Positions 52,097-59,920 of a DNA stretch of 64,000 nt are shown here, in pieces. The translations under genes were made by a program, and so were the position numbers. The notes beneath the pieces are model-generated. The model was given only the letters and a program-made list of their open reading frames with translations. It did not search any database and was not told the DNA's origin. Numbering within the stretch: the first letter of the stretch is position 1; every line of letters starts with the position of its first letter. The DNA comes from Curtobacterium luteum (GTDB lineage: Bacteria; Actinomycetota; Actinomycetes; Actinomycetales; Microbacteriaceae), in contig NZ_BMOI01000001.1 in the NCBI RefSeq assembly GCF_014646995.1, positions 397,018 to 461,017 of the forward strand, written 5' to 3'.

Positions 52097-53625
52097 GCTG
52101 CCTCCTCGTGCGACGTCTCCGCGGACCCATTGTGCTGGGTCCGGTTGCGGGAGGTCGAGTCGGTGTTGTGCGACTCCCGCTCGGCGGCTGCCGTGATGCG
52201 CTCCACCATGCCCGGGAAGATCACGCCGTGGAAGGGCAGGATCGAGTACCAGTAGAGGCGTCCGGACAGCCCCTGCGGGAAGTAGATCGCCCGCTGGTGG
52301 TAGTCGCTCCCGCCGTCCACGGACGGCGTCACCGTCATCTCGAGCCACGCGCGGCCCGGCGACTTGAACTCGGCCCGGAGGCGCAGGTAGCGCCCGCGGT
52401 CGAGCCGCTCCACGCGCCACCAGTCGAGTGCGTCGCCCTGTTCCAGACGCTGCGGGTCACGTCGGCCACGGCTGAGCCCGACGCCGCCGGCGATCTTGTC
52501 CATCCAGCCCCGCGCCACCCAGGCGAGCGGGAACGAGTACCAGCCGTTGTCGCCGCCGATCGACTCGACGACGCGCCAGACGTCGGCCGCGGACGCGTCG
52601 GTGTGCCGCTTGCGGTCGTCGACGTAGACGGTGTGCCCCGCCCAGTCCGGGTCGCTCGGCAGCGGGTCCGCGGGCGTCGCCGCGAGCGTCGCGTTGCGCC
52701 AGCTCGTCTCGACCTGGCCCGTCCGCATGCGCGCGAGCGCCAGGCGGACCGCGCGCCGGTACGGTGTGAGGCCCCCTGGGGGCGCGGGGACGTACTGGTC
52801 GATGTCGTGTTCACGCTGCACGCACTCGAACTGCAGCGACTCGATGATGGGCCGCGCGAGCTTCCGCGGGATGGGGGTGACGATGTTGAACCAGTGGGCG
52901 GCGAGTCCGGGCGTCAGCACCGGCAGCGACGCGATACCGCGCTGCGGCAGCTTCGCCTCGACCGCGTACCCGTTGAGCATCTGCCCGTACCGGAGGACGT
53001 CCGGGCCGCCGATGTCGAACGTGCGGTTCACGTCGGCCGGGATCTCGAGGGCCTGCACGAGGTAGTAGAGGACGTCGCGGATGGCGATCGGCTGGATGTG
53101 GTTGCGCACCCACTTCGGCGCCGGCATCCACGGCAGGACGTCGGTGACGTGGCGGATCATCTCGAACGAGGTGCTCCCGGAACCGATGACGACGCCGGCC
53201 TGGTACGCGATCGTCGGGACTCCGGACCGCAGCAGGACGTCCCCGACCTCCTTGCGGCTCCGCAGGTGCTTCGACAGCTCGCCGTCCGGGTGCAGGCCGC
53301 CGAGGTAGACGAAGCGCCGGACCCCGGCGACGCGTGCCTCGTGGCCCATCGTCCCGGCCGCCTGCGTCTCGGCGCGTTCGAAGTCGCCGTCGGCACCCAT
53401 CGCGTGCGCGAGGTAGTAGACCGCGTCGATCCCCTCGACGGCTGCGCGGACCGCTCGGGCGTCCATCAGGTCGCCCTCGGCGATCTCGACGTCGTCGTGC
53501 CAGGGGACGTCCTGCAGCTTCCGCGGGGTCCGCGCGTAGACACGGACCGTGTGGCCGGCTTCGAGGAGCCGTGGGACGAGACGACCGCCGATGTACCCGG
53601 TGGCGCCGGTGACGAGGACGTGCAT
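52093..53625 (-). CDS. SDR family protein with C-terminal DUF2867-like domain
   Basis: Two-part protein of 510 residues. The N-terminal half is an atypical SDR with cofactor motif HVLVTGATGYIGGRLVPRL near residue 2 and YYLAHAMG near 75, as in NmrA-like or epimerase-type proteins. The C-terminal 150 residues (VWRVVESIGGDNGWYSFP near 360, then WLEMTVTP and YHQRAIYFPQGLSGRLYWYS) look like DUF2867. ATG 53625 is fixed by TACCGT 7 bases upstream. First gene of an operon with the SGNH hydrolase and membrane protein, divergent from deoC. Function unknown. Confidence 0.85.
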   Translation of the reverse strand: MHVLVTGATGYIGGRLVPRLLEAGHTVRVYARTPRKLQDVPWHDDVEIAEGDLMDARAVRAAVEGIDAVYYLAHAMGADGDFERAETQAAGTMGHEARVAGVRRFVYLGGLHPDGELSKHLRSRKEVGDVLLRSGVPTIAYQAGVVIGSGSTSFEMIRHVTDVLPWMPAPKWVRNHIQPIAIRDVLYYLVQALEIPADVNRTFDIGGPDVLRYGQMLNGYAVEAKLPQRGIASLPVLTPGLAAHWFNIVTPIPRKLARPIIESLQFECVQREHDIDQYVPAPPGGLTPYRRAVRLALARMRTGQVETSWRNATLAATPADPLPSDPDWAGHTVYVDDRKRHTDASAADVWRVVESIGGDNGWYSFPLAWVARGWMDKIAGGVGLSRGRRDPQRLEQGDALDWWRVERLDRGRYLRLRAEFKSPGRAWLEMTVTPSVDGGSDYHQRAIYFPQGLSGRLYWYSILPFHGVIFPGMVERITAAAERESHNTDSTSRNRTQHNGSAETSHEEAA

Positions 53626-53632
53626 GCTGGGC

Positions 53633-53638
53633 ACGGTA
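53633..53638 (-). promoter_or_regulatory. -10 box of the SDR-DUF2867 operon
   Basis: TACCGT on the minus strand, 7 bases before ATG 53625; leaderless. Confidence 0.5.
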
Positions 53639-53655
53639 CGCGCGTCGCCTCCGGG

Positions 53656-53661
53656 TAGGCT
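53656..53661 (+). promoter_or_regulatory. -10 box of deoC
   Basis: TAGGCT, 6 bases before GTG 53668. The two divergent start codons are only 42 bases apart, so the promoters overlap. Confidence 0.52.
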
Positions 53662-53667
53662 TGCCGG

Positions 53668-54414
53668 GTGGACAACGCAGCGATCCCCAGCGCCCCCGAC
53701 GCCGTCACCGCCGACGCGGTCCGGGCCCTCATCGACCACGCGATCCTGAAGCCCGAGCTCACCCGCACGGACGTCGACGCCCAGCTCGACGAGGCAGCGG
53801 CGTACCGGGTGTTCAGCGTGTGCGTCCGACCGAGCGACGTCGCGCACGCGGTCGAGCGGCTGACCGGCACCGGGGTCGGCGTCGGGACCGTGATCGGCTT
53901 CCCCCACGGCACGACCACCACCGCGACCAAGGTCGCCGAGTCGCTGCAGGCCCTCGCCGACGGCGCCTTCGAGCTCGACATGGTGCAGAACGTCGGCGCC
54001 GCGAAGTCCGGCGACTGGGAGCGCGTCGAGCAGGACGTCCGCGCCGTGGTCGACGCCGCGGGCGACACCGTCGTGAAGGTCATCCTCGAGACCGCGTTCC
54101 TCACCGACGACGAGATCGTCGCCGCCTCCCGCGCCGCACAGCGCGCCGGCGCCGCCTTCGTCAAGACCTCCACCGGGTTCGCCGGTGGCGGGGCGACCGC
54201 CGAGCACATCCGCCTCATGCGCGAGACCGTCGGGCCGGACACGGGCGTGAAGGCCTCCGGCGGCGTCCGCGGGCTCGACACCCTGCTCGAGATGGTCGCA
54301 GCCGGCGCGGACCGCATCGGCACGAGCGCCTCCGCCCGCATCCTCGACGAGCTCGCGCACCGCACCGAGACCGGTGCCGCGTCGTCGCTCGGCGACGACA
54401 CCTCGTCCTACTGA
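53668..54414 (+). CDS. deoC: Deoxyribose-phosphate aldolase
   Basis: Class I aldolase splitting 2-deoxyribose 5-phosphate into glyceraldehyde 3-phosphate and acetaldehyde, 248 residues. The Schiff-base lysine and its partner lie in VKVILETAFLTDDEI near residue 135 and FVKTSTGFAGGGAT near 170; GVKASGGVRGLDTLLEM near 195 binds phosphate, and GTSASARIL closes the barrel. GTG 53668 follows a -10 box. The ROK gene follows after 91 bases and may be co-expressed. Confidence 0.95.
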   Translation: MDNAAIPSAPDAVTADAVRALIDHAILKPELTRTDVDAQLDEAAAYRVFSVCVRPSDVAHAVERLTGTGVGVGTVIGFPHGTTTTATKVAESLQALADGAFELDMVQNVGAAKSGDWERVEQDVRAVVDAAGDTVVKVILETAFLTDDEIVAASRAAQRAGAAFVKTSTGFAGGGATAEHIRLMRETVGPDTGVKASGGVRGLDTLLEMVAAGADRIGTSASARILDELAHRTETGAASSLGDDTSSY

Positions 54415-54473
54415 CCCTCACCCCCCCCGGGGGCGAGCACCCGCCGGGCGCCAGCGTGCGCACCGGACGTGCT

Positions 54474-54489
54474 GTGAGCCTCCAGGCCG
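54474..54489 (-). repeat. Dispersed repeat copy between deoC and the ROK gene
   Basis: Minus strand CGGCCTGGAGGCTCAC, single arm, just before the ROK ribosome site. Confidence 0.58.
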
Positions 54490-54505
54490 TCGCACCGGAG
54501 CGATC

Positions 54506-55459
54506 ATGACCGACAGCACCACCCAGTCCCCGTCCCTCGCCCTGGCGGTCGACCTCGGCGGCACCAAGGTCGAGGCGGCCCTGGTCACCGACCAGGGCGT
54601 CGTCCTGCCGGGGACGCGGCACCGCAGCCCGACCGGCCCCGGCCGGACCTCCGACGAGCTGCAGGCCGCCGTCGACGAGGTCGTCACCGCGACGCTGGCG
54701 ACCCTGCCCGCGGACGCGACGCTCATCGGTGTCGGGATCGGGTCGGCCGGCCCCGTGGACGAGGTCAACGGTCTCGTGTCGCCGCTCAACATGCCGGTCT
54801 GGCGCGACTACCCGCTCCGTGACCGCGTCGCGCAGCACGTCCCCGCCGGCGTGCCGGTGACGCTCCGGATGGACGGCCTCGCCATCACGCTCGCGGAGCA
54901 CTGGGTCGGTGCCGCGCAGGGGTCCGACCACGTCATGGGCATGATCGTCTCGACGGGCGTCGGCGGCGGGCTGATCCTGCACGGCCGGACCGTGAGCGGC
55001 CCCACCGGCAACGCCGGGCACATCGGGCACGTCGAGTGCGGTGGCTTCGACGACCCGTGCGCCTGCGGCGGGACCGGCTGCCTCGAGGCCGTTGCCAGCG
55101 GCCCCAAGACGGTCGCGTGGGCGCAGCGTCAGGGGTTCACCGGCACGACCGGCGAGGAGCTCGCGGCCGCGTACGCCGCGGGTGACGAGGTCGCGGTGGC
55201 CGCCGTCCAGCGCAGCGGTCGCGCGCTCGGGCAGGCGATCGCCGCCGCCACGAGCCTGGTCGACCTCGAGGTCGTCGCGATCGGCGGCGGCTTCTCGCAC
55301 GTCTCCCCCGACCTCTTCGAGTACGCGCGGCAGGCGGTCGCGGAGCGGGCCGAGTTCCCCTTCGTCACGAAGGTGCGGATCGTCCCGACCGGTCTGTCGC
55401 AGGACGGACCGCTCATCGGCGCTGCGGCGCTCGTGCACCGCGCCGACGTGCTGCGCTGA
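54506..55459 (+). CDS. ROK family sugar kinase
   Basis: Probable hexose kinase of 317 residues without a DNA-binding domain. The ATP-binding loop is LAVDLGGTKVEAALVT near residue 12; GIGSAGPVD near 78; MIVSTGVGGGLILHG near 145 is the phosphate-2 region; the ROK zinc site is GHIGHVECG followed by CACGGTGCLEAVASG near 170-195. AGVs typical of glucokinases are absent, so glucose, mannose or N-acetyl sugars are all possible. GGAG lies 5 bases before ATG 54506. Confidence 0.9.
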   Translation: MTDSTTQSPSLALAVDLGGTKVEAALVTDQGVVLPGTRHRSPTGPGRTSDELQAAVDEVVTATLATLPADATLIGVGIGSAGPVDEVNGLVSPLNMPVWRDYPLRDRVAQHVPAGVPVTLRMDGLAITLAEHWVGAAQGSDHVMGMIVSTGVGGGLILHGRTVSGPTGNAGHIGHVECGGFDDPCACGGTGCLEAVASGPKTVAWAQRQGFTGTTGEELAAAYAAGDEVAVAAVQRSGRALGQAIAAATSLVDLEVVAIGGGFSHVSPDLFEYARQAVAERAEFPFVTKVRIVPTGLSQDGPLIGAAALVHRADVLR

Positions 55460-55500
55460 CCGGGAGCGATCGTGCGGCGTCGTCGGGCGCTGACGCGCTG

Positions 55501-55516
55501 CGGCCGGGAGGCACGG
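55501..55516 (+). repeat. Dispersed repeat copy upstream of the AbiEi-like gene
   Basis: CGGCCGGGAGGCACGG; a short imperfect partner (GCCCTCCGGCA) follows. Confidence 0.6.
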
Positions 55517-55574
55517 CAGCCCTCCGGCACGCCCGTCCTGTCCACAGGCGACCGGCTGGAGCACGCGCGTCGGG

Positions 55575-55580
55575 CAGGAT
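55575..55580 (+). promoter_or_regulatory. -10 box of the AbiEi-like gene
   Basis: CAGGAT, 6 bases before GTG 55587; first base deviates from TAnnnT. Confidence 0.38.
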
Positions 55581-55586
55581 GACGAG

Positions 55587-56153
55587 GTGCCCCGACCGCG
55601 CCTGCTGACGACCGACGACTGGCCGGAGGCAGAACTCCGCGCGGCCGTCCTGGCCGGCGAACTCGTCGCCGTCGGCGAGTGCTGGGCGTCCCCTGCCGAG
55701 CCGCAGGACGCGGCGCTGCGCGCCGCGGCCGCCGCCTGGTCGCTGCCGGACCGGCGGCTCGTCGCCGCGACCCGCACCGCAGCCTGGGTGTGGGGAGCGC
55801 TCTCGCGGTCGCCGCTCCCCCACGAGTGCGTGCTGCCCGGACGAGTCCGGTTGCGGGTCGACGACCCGACCGTCCGGGTCCGTGACGTCGGACTCGCTCC
55901 GGAGGACGTCACGGAACTGGCGGGGCTCCGCCTCACGGTCCCGTTGCGCACGGCCGTCGACCTGCTGCGGGCCCCGGGGCCGTCCGCGGGTCGCATGCAC
56001 CGGGCGGACGAGGACGCCGTGCGGGGCCTGGTCGTCACCGGGCTCGTACCGCTCGACGACCTCCGGCACGCCCTCGAACGGCTCGGCGTTGTCCCGATGG
56101 CCCGCCAGGCGGAGCGGCGGATGGCCACCGTGTTCTGTGCGCCCGGTGCGTGA
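55587..56153 (+). CDS. AbiEi-antitoxin-like hypothetical protein
   Basis: Protein of 188 residues resembling the C-terminal part of the AbiEi antitoxin-like and DUF559-associated actinobacterial family: LVAATRTAAWVWGALSRSPLPHECVL, then VRVRDVGLAPEDVTELAGLRLTVPLRTAVDLLR. No AbiEii nucleotidyltransferase toxin lies beside it, so it is not evidently a toxin-antitoxin pair; such orphan genes are common in actinobacteria. Convergent with relA, 18 bases apart. Family from memory, moderate confidence. Confidence 0.6.
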   Translation: MPRPRLLTTDDWPEAELRAAVLAGELVAVGECWASPAEPQDAALRAAAAAWSLPDRRLVAATRTAAWVWGALSRSPLPHECVLPGRVRLRVDDPTVRVRDVGLAPEDVTELAGLRLTVPLRTAVDLLRAPGPSAGRMHRADEDAVRGLVVTGLVPLDDLRHALERLGVVPMARQAERRMATVFCAPGA

Positions 56154-56171
56154 GCCCGGCGCGGGGCTGCG

Positions 56172-58499
56172 TCAGCCGGCGCTGACGCGGTAGACGTCGT
56201 ACACGGCGTCGATCCGGCGTACGGCGTTCAGCACGCGGTCGAGGTGGGTGGTGTCACCCATCTCGAACACGAACCGGCTGAGCGCCAGGCGGTCGGAGGA
56301 CGTCGAGACCGTCGCCGAGAGGATGTTGACGTGGTGGTCGGTCAGCACCCGTGTGACGTCGCTGAGCAGGCCTGAACGGTCCAGCGCCTCGATCTGGATC
56401 TGCACGAGGAAGACCGACTTCGACGACGGCGCCCACTCGACCTCGATCATCCGGTCGGGCTCGTTCATCAGCGACTTGACGTTCGAACACGCCGCCTGGT
56501 GCACCGACACGCCCTGCCCGCGGGTGATGAAGCCGACGATCTGGTCGCCCGGCACCGGGGTGCAGCACTTCGCGAGCTTCACGAGGATGTCCGGGGCGCC
56601 GCGAACGAGCACGCCCGAGTCGCTGTTACGCAGCTGCCGGCTGGTGATCTGTCGCGGGAACGCGAGCTCCGGCTCGTCCGTCTCGGTCTCGGTCTGGACG
56701 CTCCCGAGCACCTTCTCGATCACGGACTGGGTCGACACGTGACCCTCGCCGATCGCGGCGTAGAGCGCGGACACGTCCTCGTAGCGCATTGACGAGGCGA
56801 CCTCGGCGATGGTGTCCTGGCTGAGGATGCGCTGCAACGGCAGGTTCTGCTTCCGCATCGCGCGTGCGATGGCGTCGCGGCCCTGCTCGATCGCCTCCTC
56901 GCGGCGCTCCTTCGTGAACCACTGCTTGACCTTGTTCCGGGCGCGGGGGCTCCGCACGAACTGCAGCCAGTCCTGGCTCGGGCCGGAGTCGGGGTTCTTC
57001 GAGGTGAAGATCTCCACGACGTCGCCGCTCGACAGCGCGCTCTCGAGCGGGACGAGCCGGCCGTTGACCTTGGCGCCCATGGTGCGGTGCCCGATCTCGG
57101 TGTGCACGGCGTACGCGAAGTCGACCGGGGTCGCGCCGGAGGGCAGGCCGATGACCTTGCCCTGCGGGGTGAAGACGTAGGTCTCCTTCGCGCCGATCTC
57201 GTAGCGGAGGGAGTCGAGGAACTCGCCCGGGTCGCTGGTCTCGGCCTGCCAGTCCGTGATGTGGGCGAGCCAGGCCATGTCCTGGTCGTCCTGGCTCGAG
57301 GTGTCGACGTCGCGACCGGTGACCCGCTGCTTGTACTTCCAGTGCGCGGCGACACCGAACTCGGCGCGCTGGTGCATCTCGTGCGTGCGGATCTGGATCT
57401 CGACCGCCCGCCCCTGCGGCCCGAGGACCGTGGTGTGCAGCGACTGGTAGAGGTTGAACTTCGGCGTCGCGATGTAGTCCTTGAAGCGACCCGGCAGCGG
57501 CGTCCACCGGGCGTGGACGGACCCGAGCATCGCGTAGCAGTCGCGGACGGTCGGGACGAGCACCCGGATGCCCACGAGGTCGTAGATCTCGTCGAACTCG
57601 CGCCCGCGCACGATCATCTTCTGGTAGATCGAGTAGTACTGCTTCGGGCGCCCCATCACGTCGCCACGGATCTTCGCGGCCTTGAGGTCCTTCTTCAAGG
57701 TGCCGATGACGTTCTGCACGAACTGCTCGCGCTTCGGCTGCCGCTCCTTGACGAGGCTGTCGATCTCGACGTAGAGCTTCGGGTGGAGCACCGCGAACGA
57801 GAGGTCCTCGAGCTCCAGCTTGATCATCTGGATGCCGAGCCGGTGCGCCAGCGGCGCGTAGATCTCGAGCGTCTCCTTGGCCTTGCGCGTCGCGGACGCT
57901 GACTCCACGAAGCCCCACGTGCGGGCGTTGTGGAGGCGGTCGGCGAGCTTGATGACGAGCACGCGGATGTCCTTCGACATCGCGATGACCATCTTGCGGA
58001 CCGTCTCGGCCTGCGCGCTGTCGCCGTACTTGACCTTGTCGAGCTTCGTGACACCGTCGACCAGCATCGCGATCTCGTCGCCGAAGTCGGCACGGAGCTG
58101 ATCGAGCTGGTAGTCGGTGTCCTCGACCGTGTCGTGCAGGAGCGCCGCGGCGATGGTGATCGTCCCGATGCCGAGGTCGGCGAGGATCTGCGCGACCGCC
58201 ACCGGGTGCGTGATGTACGGCTCGCCGGACTTGCGCTTCTGGCCGTCGTGGGCCTGCTCGGCGGTCGAGTACGCCCGCTCGATGAGCGTGACGTCGGCCT
58301 TCGGGTGGTGCGAGCGGACCGTGCGGATCAGCGTGTCCACGGCGCCGGCGGGCTGTGCGCGGGAGAACAGGCGCGGCAGCAACGACCGGAGCGACCCGAT
58401 GTTGCCGGTCGTGTTCGGACCGATGGGGCTCGTCGGGCGGGCGGGCGAGGCCGGGCGGCTCGCGGCGTCCGACGGCGTGGATTCGCGCGTGTCGGTCAT
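56172..58499 (-). CDS. relA: Bifunctional (p)ppGpp synthetase/hydrolase (Rel)
   Basis: Stringent-response enzyme of 775 residues that makes and degrades (p)ppGpp. Domains in order: HD hydrolase from about 60 to 210 with ALLHDTVEDTDY, intact so hydrolysis is expected; synthetase from about 260 to 390 with GRPKQYYSIYQKM and HTTVLGPQGRAVEIQIRT; TGS near 420-480 (YVFTPQGKVIGLPSGATPVDF); a helical and zinc-finger-like region; C-terminal ACT domain (VFLVQIQIEALDRSGLLSDV). ATG 58499 has GGGAGG 8 bases upstream. A 7-bp hairpin (58523-58540) lies in the leader after a TAGTCT -10 box. Confidence 0.96.
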   Translation of the reverse strand: MTDTRESTPSDAASRPASPARPTSPIGPNTTGNIGSLRSLLPRLFSRAQPAGAVDTLIRTVRSHHPKADVTLIERAYSTAEQAHDGQKRKSGEPYITHPVAVAQILADLGIGTITIAAALLHDTVEDTDYQLDQLRADFGDEIAMLVDGVTKLDKVKYGDSAQAETVRKMVIAMSKDIRVLVIKLADRLHNARTWGFVESASATRKAKETLEIYAPLAHRLGIQMIKLELEDLSFAVLHPKLYVEIDSLVKERQPKREQFVQNVIGTLKKDLKAAKIRGDVMGRPKQYYSIYQKMIVRGREFDEIYDLVGIRVLVPTVRDCYAMLGSVHARWTPLPGRFKDYIATPKFNLYQSLHTTVLGPQGRAVEIQIRTHEMHQRAEFGVAAHWKYKQRVTGRDVDTSSQDDQDMAWLAHITDWQAETSDPGEFLDSLRYEIGAKETYVFTPQGKVIGLPSGATPVDFAYAVHTEIGHRTMGAKVNGRLVPLESALSSGDVVEIFTSKNPDSGPSQDWLQFVRSPRARNKVKQWFTKERREEAIEQGRDAIARAMRKQNLPLQRILSQDTIAEVASSMRYEDVSALYAAIGEGHVSTQSVIEKVLGSVQTETETDEPELAFPRQITSRQLRNSDSGVLVRGAPDILVKLAKCCTPVPGDQIVGFITRGQGVSVHQAACSNVKSLMNEPDRMIEVEWAPSSKSVFLVQIQIEALDRSGLLSDVTRVLTDHHVNILSATVSTSSDRLALSRFVFEMGDTTHLDRVLNAVRRIDAVYDVYRVSAG

Positions 58500-58522
58500 G
58501 ATGCGCCTCCCGAGACCTCGTC

Positions 58523-58540
58523 CGGAGCGGATTCGCTCCG
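58523..58540. promoter_or_regulatory. Leader hairpin of relA
   Basis: CGGAGCG-GATT-CGCTCCG, perfect 7-bp stem between the relA -10 box (minus TAGTCT, 58555-58560) and its ribosome site. Confidence 0.4.
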
Positions 58541-58571
58541 CGTTCGATCCGACAAGACTACGCGCGTCCGG

Positions 58572-58919
58572 TCAGTGCTCGTGACGCGGTTCGCTCTGAG
58601 CACCGCGGACGACCTCGGCGCCCGACTGCTCCCACGCGGTCATCCCGCCGACGACGTTCACCGCCGGGACGCCGGACTGTTCGAGGGCCGCGACGACCCG
58701 GGCCGAGCGGCCACCCGAGTGGCAGATGACCATCGCCGGGGTGTCCCCGCCGTCGATCTCCTGCCACCGGGCGACGAGCTCCGACATCGGGACGAGCGTC
58801 GCCTCGGGGGCGTGCACCTCGTCCCACTCGGACTGCTCGCGCACGTCGAAGAGCTTCGCGCCCGCAGCGAGACGACGACGGGCTTCGGCGACGTCGATGT
58901 CGGTGATCTCGACCGCCAT
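58572..58919 (-). CDS. Rhodanese-like domain protein
   Basis: Single rhodanese domain of 115 residues, likely sulfur transferase. The active-site loop is VICHSGGRSARV near residue 70, with catalytic Cys and the final Arg of the six-residue loop; LFDVREQSEWDEVHAPEA near 22 is the conserved CH2A motif. Its ATG shares one base with the secF stop (TGATG), so it is translated with the Sec genes, although no functional link is known. It occupies the place where apt is found in mycobacteria. Confidence 0.9.
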   Translation of the reverse strand: MAVEITDIDVAEARRRLAAGAKLFDVREQSEWDEVHAPEATLVPMSELVARWQEIDGGDTPAMVICHSGGRSARVVAALEQSGVPAVNVVGGMTAWEQSGAEVVRGAQSEPRHEH

Positions 58920-59920
58920 CAGACGTCGGCCGTCGCGTCGACCTGCTGCTGCCGCTTCGCCGCCGCCTGCACCTTCTTGGCATCGGCCTGGCGGATCTTC
59001 GGCTCGTTCTCGCGCAGGTGGGCGTACATCGGCGACGCGATGAAGATCGTCGAGTAGGTGCCGACGATGATGCCGATGAACAGGGCGAGGGAGATGTCGC
59101 GGAGTGTGCCGGCGCCGAGGACGTAGGACCCGATGAAGAGGATCGCCGCGACGGGCAGCAGGGCGACGACCGAGGTGTTGATCGACCGGACGAGCGTCTG
59201 GTTCACGGCGAGGTTGACCGACTGCGTGAACGTCCGCGAGCTCTCCTGGGAGGTGTTCTCCCGGACCTTGTCGAAGACCACGACCGTGTCGTACAGGGAG
59301 TAGCCGAGGATCGTCAGGAAGCCGATCACCGCGGCGGGCGTGACCTCGAGGCCGACGATGCCGTAGACGCCCGCCGTGATCAGCAGGTCGTGCAGCAGCG
59401 CCACCATCGCCGAGACCGACATCTTCCAGGTACGGAAGTAGAGCGCCATGACCACGGCGGCGAGGGCGAGGAAGATCACCAGGCCCCGGATCGCCTGCGC
59501 GAGGACGTCCGCACCCCAGGTCGCACCGATGAAGGTCGCGGCGACCTGGCTGTCCGGCACGCCGTACGCCTTCGCGAGGGCGTCCTGGACCTCGGTGGTC
59601 TCTCGGTCGGTCAGCTGGCCGGTCTGCACGCGGATACCGTGCTGGCCGAGCTGGGAGACGCGCGGGATGCCCTCCGGGACGATCGACTCGACGGTGTCGG
59701 TCGCGATCGTCTGGTCGGTGGTCTTGACGTCGGAGATCGTGAACTCCGAACCGCCGGTGAACTCGATCCCGAGCTGGTACCCTCCCCGGAGCCACGGCAC
59801 CCCGAGCGAGAGCACGATCGCGATGATCGCGACGAGGTACCACGCGCGGCGCCGGCCGACGATGTCGTACGACCGCTTCCCCGTGTAGAGGTCGCTGCCG
59901 AACTGGCTGAAGCTGGCCAT
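58919..59920 (-). CDS. secF: Protein translocase subunit SecF
   Basis: RND-type accessory subunit of the Sec translocon, 333 residues with six membrane helices. After the first helix the periplasmic region contains GIEFTGGSEF; the membrane core has VMALYFRTWKMSVSAMVALLHD near 160, GFLTILGYSLYDTVVVFDKVRENT near 200 (GYSLYDTVVVFD) and a C-terminal charged tail. With SecD it uses proton flow to pull secreted proteins outward. Its ATG overlaps the secD stop. Confidence 0.95.
   Translation of the reverse strand: MASFSQFGSDLYTGKRSYDIVGRRRAWYLVAIIAIVLSLGVPWLRGGYQLGIEFTGGSEFTISDVKTTDQTIATDTVESIVPEGIPRVSQLGQHGIRVQTGQLTDRETTEVQDALAKAYGVPDSQVAATFIGATWGADVLAQAIRGLVIFLALAAVVMALYFRTWKMSVSAMVALLHDLLITAGVYGIVGLEVTPAAVIGFLTILGYSLYDTVVVFDKVRENTSQESSRTFTQSVNLAVNQTLVRSINTSVVALLPVAAILFIGSYVLGAGTLRDISLALFIGIIVGTYSTIFIASPMYAHLRENEPKIRQADAKKVQAAAKRQQQVDATADV

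Noticed and set aside
54416..54437. C-run followed by G-run after deoC as a terminator
   Set aside because: CCCCCGGGGG is self-complementary but leaves no loop, and long C homopolymers are prone to sequencing error; support is too weak to call.
55587..56153. Type IV toxin-antitoxin system
   Set aside because: Only the antitoxin-like protein is present; no AbiEii toxin gene flanks it.
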